From the NCBI GenBank assembly GCA_009733575.1, contig ML769510.1:62001-126000 (forward strand): a stretch of DNA of 64,000 nucleotides. The letters run 5' to 3'. This document shows positions 59,901 to 64,000 of this stretch, piece by piece; within the stretch, counting starts at the first letter, position 1, and each line of letters opens with the position of its first letter. The DNA is from Gymnopus androsaceus JB14 (lineage: Eukaryota > Basidiomycota > Agaricomycetes > Agaricales > Omphalotaceae). The notes below the pieces were generated by a model. The model was not told the origin of the DNA. It saw only the letters and a program-made list of their open reading frames with translations, and ran no database searches. Made by a program: the position numbers and the translations under genes.

Positions 59901-60372
59901 ATGAGGATCTCTTGGAGGAAGGAGAGTGGATTTGGGCCGATTCTGCATATCCTGTACTGTATCGCAGATTTATCCGCTTGCTTTGAATTAGTCTAATTTT
60001 ATTTATTAGCTTCAGTCTTGGGTGATCTCACCATACAAAAAACCAGATTGTTTTGACAAGAACAACTCTATCTTTAATGAATGCGTTTCCAACTTATGCA
60101 TCTGCTCTGAGCACGCAATTGGATTTCTGAAAGGTCAATTTCACTCCCTGAAGAACCTTTGTGTGAATATAAACAGCTCAAATAGTCACTGTTTTGCAAC
60201 ATTCTGGATTATCGGAGCTATTGGTGTGCACTCCTTTGCTATGCAATGCAAAGCTGAGGAAAGATATGAAGAAGATGAGGAGTGGGATTTTTTGAAGGAT
60301 CCGTTTTTGGCAGCAGGTCTTGATGACTCCGATTCAGAGTCTGACGAAGATTCAAATGTTTTTGTTCCTTGA
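56954..60372 (+). pseudogene. PIF/Harbinger transposase (DDE_Tnp_4), interrupted and mutated
   Basis: Part 1, 56954-57466: acidic N-terminus, then NYFRQELQVTPYTFNKLV and VEEQLAVLLYCFGHDDELDLCW. Part 2 resumes at 59466 with GVCNWAGIGKGTMLLYTKRV. The first catalytic Asp is in FVDGTLIPLY, the second in WIWADSAYP, and the Glu in NECVSN...SEHAIGFLKG, all on the plus strand. Introns at 59746-59797 and near 59949-60015. A TGA interrupts near 59542, and several positions that are Arg in this family are Cys or Gln here (LCICSEH, LKGQFH, NLCVN, SHCFAT). The 2-kb interruption is listed separately. The element is dead as it stands. Confidence 0.82.
57467..59465. other. 2-kb insert bounded by in-frame GT-AG inside the transposase
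   Basis: Starts GTATGAAAACC and ends GCATACAG; joining 57466 to 59466 restores the transposase frame exactly (DLCW to GVCNWAG). It has no recognisable gene. It is rich in the word CTCGG (CCTCGGAA, TCTCGGCA and similar, well over a dozen times between 58280 and 59180). It could be a large intron, a transposon insertion or a solo LTR; no clear target duplication is visible. Confidence 0.6.
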
Positions 60373-60477
60373 AGAGGGGAACGAGTATCACAAGCAAGGC
60401 TTCGGGCAGGAAGACTGAAATGAGATCATTTAAAAGAGCAATGGCTTTCATATAGGGAATGTAGACATCAATAGAAT

Positions 60478-60930
60478 TTACGAGAATTGACTGAAATTGA
60501 TGCTATCCATGTCATCCATCCCATTGAGACTGTTGTCAAATCCATCAAGTCCACTGGCGCCATGATTCTGAGGGTAAAATTGCACTGGCGTCTGATATCC
60601 ACTTGAGCTTCCACTTCCACTGGCACCTGGAGTCTGGTAGCCACCATTCGAAGTCCCAGTTGCACCACCACCGAACTTGAGTTGCATCTCCATGATTTCA
60701 AGCTGATGCTTCTGCTTCAAACGAAGCCTTTCCAACTCAACACGGACCTTCTCTTTTTGGACTTTTGTGGTGCCTGCTACTCGGATCCATTCCAATTCCA
60801 ACTCTTTTGTAGCACTGGCCTTTTTCCCGTTGTGCATCCAACTTCTTCTGTATTGTAACCTCCTCCGCCTTTGAAAGGTCAACAAATCGTTCAATTGGAT
60901 TAGTGGCAGCCTTTCTCATGGAGTTTGATC
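60478..60930 (-). pseudogene. Harbinger accessory (Myb/SANT-type) ORF, C-terminal part
   Basis: Convergent with the transposase, as usual for the second Harbinger gene. Frame AATNPIERFVDLSKAEEVTIQKKLDAQREK continues after a one-base shift in an A run (about 60821-60825) as ASATKELELEWIR, then a coiled-coil segment (VQKEKVRVELERLRLKQKHQ), a Gly/Ser-rich linker and an acidic end (LNGMDDMDSINFSQFS). The N-terminal DNA-binding part is lost in the sequence gap. Confidence 0.6.
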
Positions 60931-60941
60931 TCTCTCTTTTT

Positions 60942-60966
60942 NNNNNNNNNNNNNNNNNNNNNNNNN
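60942..60966. other. assembly gap (25 N)
   Basis: Run of 25 N. The sequence to the left belongs to Harbinger ORF2 and that to the right to Copia gag, so any open frame crossing the gap is artificial. Confidence 0.98.
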
Positions 60967-63700
60967 GAGGTCGTGGAAATTCCTTTAGGGGAAATTCCCG
61001 AGGCAGAGGCAGAGGCCGCGGAGGATTGACGAGTCGTCAGGACTCTGTTTGTTACAACTGCGGAGGTAAAGGTCACTTTGGAAATCAATGTCCATCGGAG
61101 AAACGCAGTCAGGCCAACGAGGCCAAGGAGACGAAGGCTCCTAAAGAGAAGCAGAACAAGAAGTCAGATGGAAACTGGAGAGATAGGCCGAAGAATAGCG
61201 AAGTGGCATCCTCATCCATGATTGAGGAAGTACCAGAGTCATCATGGGCAGCAATCAAAATTCCCGCTAAGCATGGGAATCTTGTTTTCGATTTTTCCGA
61301 AATAGCTGATAAATTCGAATTAGCTCTTTCATCGCCGAGCGATCACAAATGTCAGAAATACAATTCTGATATAGTGCAAAACATCAAAGTTGACAGTCCG
61401 CCACCTCTTACTCTTAACAACGAAGAGGAGGAGGAAGTATACGTCAATGCTTACGCTGCATCCCACAGTTACGGAGCAATTCTTTTTGACTCCGGATGCT
61501 CTACCCACATGACGCCACTCACCGACGAACTCAGGAATCAACGGGAGATTCCAACACGAGTCATCCAGGCCGCTAACGTGGAAACCTTCACAGCAAACAT
61601 CTCCGGCACACTCCATCTGGGACTTCCAACAAACAAACAAGAAATAAGAATGTTAAAGCTCCCTAACACCCTTCTATGTCCAGACACTCCCAACACACTC
61701 GTATCACTGGGAAAACTCGACGATGATGGTTATGCCATCCACACCGCAAATGGTAAAATGACGATCAGAAATCGCCAGGGGAATCTTGTGGGAGTTATCC
61801 CAAAGATTAACGGATTATACCAGATCCCATCAAGGGAACACGCTTACTCGACTAAGATTGGCAGATTGGTATCTCTTTACGAGGCACACTGCATCTTAGG
61901 TCATCTCAACTATGCTTACGTGAAGCATATGTTCCGAGACAATCAGGTTCGTGGAATCAGATTGGATCCGAAGCAAATGGACGAACCAGAATGCCGCGCT
62001 TGTATGCTTGGGAAAGCATCCAGGTATCCTATCGCTCAGGTGCGATCATCTCCACGTGCGGAGAATTTTGGAGATGTCTTCCACATGGACATGTGGGGAC
62101 CATCACAAGTCAGGACGGTAAACCACTGCACTTACACGCTGACTCTAGTTGACGAAGCAACTGACTGGTTGGAGGAACCCCAAATGAAGTCAAAGGACGA
62201 GTCATTTGCACAGTACGTGGTTCTCCAAACAGGTCTCCAAACTCAATACGGCACAACTGTTAAAGTTCTCCACTCTGATCGAGGGGGAGAATTTCTCAGT
62301 AACGAATTCACGGCATATCTGGAACGTATTGGTACACGACGACGTCTCACGGTACACAACACCCCGGAACACAATGGTATAGCGGAACGCGCACATCGAA
62401 CATTGCTTAATGCAGTTCGAAGTCTTTTGATCTCATCAGGACTCCCAAAATGGCTTTGGGGATTCATGATGAAATATGCGGTATATGTTTGGAACAGGAC
62501 GCTGAAGAAAGCCATTCAAATGGCCACTCCATACGAAAAACGGTTTGGTATTAAACCGGACATTACTAATCTTCGAATCTTTGGCAGTATTGTTTACATT
62601 AAACGAGAGAAGGAACCCGGCAAATTGGAACCACAGGCTCAGGAAGGACGCTGGATAGGACTCGAACCCGAATCAAATGGTCATTACATCTATTGGCCAA
62701 CACATCACACTGTCACGACGGAGAGGAATGTAGTTTTCTCTGACAGGCAGATCCAACCCGTTGAAGGGGAGGATGGAAATTTGGGAAATTTAGAAACATC
62801 AGTCACCGAGTCAGAACAACCTGTCATACCAGTTCCAGAAGAGATTGCTGAACCAATTGCACCAGACGAAGTATCTGGGAAACGTATCAGACGACCCACC
62901 AAGAAGATCAGGGACGTCATTGAAGGACTTGGAGAAGGAAGCGATGAGTTGCGACATCTTACCGCATCTCTAGGTCAGGTAACATCAGAAATCGAATCTG
63001 ATCCTTTATCTGTTGCAGAAGCTATGCGACGACCTGACAGCTCCAAATGGTACAATGCCATGAAGGACGAAATCTCCAGACTCCAGGAGTGTGGAACCTA
63101 TACAATTGTCACTCCACCTCCAGATGCCAATATTCTCACATCCAAATGGGTCTATCGGACCAAGAAGGATGAACGAGGTCACATTACAGGACACCGAGCT
63201 CGTCTTGTTGTACGTAGATTTAATCAGATCCCAGATGTTGACTACTTCCCAGACGAAACCTTCGCATCTGTCGCGAAACTTGCATCAGCCCGTGCTATAC
63301 TCAGCATTGGAGCTGAAAAGAGTATGGATTGTGATTGTCACCCAATATGGGCGTTCGGAAATCAGCTGTACCTTTACCGGGAAGTGGACGGACAACGAGC
63401 GCATTTTATGAAGGCCACCTCCATGCAGTGGTTGATATAGGTCAAAACCAGCGTCGGAGAACGCTGTACGGCTTGAAGACTCGCAGTCTTACGGAGGCTC
63501 TAACAAGCGGTCGGACGCATGGTCATGCGGATTCAGGGAATATGACCCAACTGGGGTTTAGAACGGTCTTGAGTTTTGATCACGGCTGTGTTCGTCTATT
63601 GCACTGAATCCCGTTCACCATCGGAGTTTTCCCAGTACATACAGTGGTGAGCAACCATGAACATGTGGTTACCGAAAACTCTGGCCTATCATGGAAGAAA
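60967..63700 (+). mobile_element. Ty1/Copia retrotransposon gag-pol relic
   Basis: Starts inside gag with an RG-rich stretch and the zinc knuckle CYNCGGKGHFGNQC. Then protease (LFDSGCSTHMTP), the GAG-pre-integrase HLNYAYVKHMF with CxxC in CRACMLGKA, and the integrase core with D in FHMDMWGPS, D in LHSDRGGEF and E in HNGIAERAHRTLLNAVRS. The reverse transcriptase N-terminus is WYNAMKDEISRLQECGTY with WVYRTKKDERGHITGHRARLV. The frame ends at 63440. After about 63330 the RT breaks down into several frames (fragments WIVIVTQYG, LTDNERI-like and RTLYGLK are recognisable), so the C-terminal RT and RNase H are mutated. No LTR identified. Confidence 0.88.
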
Positions 63701-64000
63701 CAAAGAAAGAGTATTGGGGGCAAGTAATCGAAGTTGTATTCCTGGAGGACTGATCGCAGTTGCTACTTGGGATCGAATCCGGAAGGATCATCTCCCGATA
63801 AGTAGGGACGATTCACGACCAGCGGTCCTACGATGTGACGCCATACTCTCTTGGCTATGGATTCTCGGATATAAAGCCACTCTCTTTTCCCTTTCGGATC
63901 CCCACACCACCTCACAAAGACCAATCACCCAAAAGCAGTCGAGGGATATCGGCTTTTATTGCGCGGACAACCCTACAGAGAGCCAACTTGGTGCCTCTCC
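63701..64000. other. right edge, non-coding
   Basis: No gene. A TATA-like GGATATAAAGCC occurs near 63867-63878, and the segment may belong to an LTR or a promoter beyond the window; not resolved. Confidence 0.3.

Noticed and set aside
60903..60966. N-terminal extension of the Copia frame across the N run
   Set aside because: The left part belongs to the convergent Harbinger ORF2 and the N run joins unrelated sequence.

Overview
This window looks like nuclear DNA of a filamentous basidiomycete, most likely an Agaricomycete. The evidence is many short GT-AG introns (about 48-62 bp), intron-bearing tRNA genes, and gene families typical of mushrooms: DUF6533 and DUF6534 membrane proteins, a free-standing flavin-dependent halogenase, WrbA-type quinone reductase and PIF/Harbinger, Tad-like LINE and Copia transposons. 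A 25-base N gap lies at 60942-60966. Several conserved genes, including housekeeping acetyl-CoA synthetase, carry isolated one-base indels, so part of the apparent gene damage is probably assembly error.

Layout. 0-19 kb is a tailoring-enzyme cluster: flavin-dependent halogenase (cut by the left edge), DUF6533 copy A, O-methyltransferase and FAD monooxygenase sharing a divergent promoter, a gamma-glutamylcyclotransferase-like gene, an HxxxD acyltransferase, tRNA-Asn, an MFS exporter, and DUF6533 copy B in inverted orientation. No polyketide synthase, NRPS or terpene synthase is in view; if one belongs to this cluster it lies outside the window. 21-33 kb holds a WrbA-like quinone reductase, two tandem aldo-keto reductases, an alpha/beta hydrolase and an isoprenylcysteine carboxyl methyltransferase-like gene. 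34-45 kb holds two tRNA-Ala loci and two DUF6534 paralogs: one intact, the other broken by three transposon insertions. 46-50.4 kb is acetyl-CoA synthetase. 51-64 kb is transposon-rich: short inverted-repeat elements, an 18-bp satellite, two inverted MITEs, a truncated LINE, a PIF/Harbinger element and a Copia pol relic.

How the genes may work together (inference): halogenase, O-methyltransferase, monooxygenase and acyltransferase could decorate an aromatic scaffold that the MFS protein exports. The reductases further right could join such a pathway, but nothing in the sequence shows it.

Most notable observations: (1) a family of non-autonomous elements sharing the terminus CATCAGCAAAACC, with 2-bp target duplications and a different short repeated word in each element's arms; an intact paralog supplies the empty sites; (2) a 2-nucleotide microexon required in both DUF6533 paralogs; (3) adjacent unspliced-like and spliced-like copies of one short sequence near 44.8 kb; (4) a 2-kb insert in the Harbinger transposase bounded exactly by in-frame GT-AG sites.
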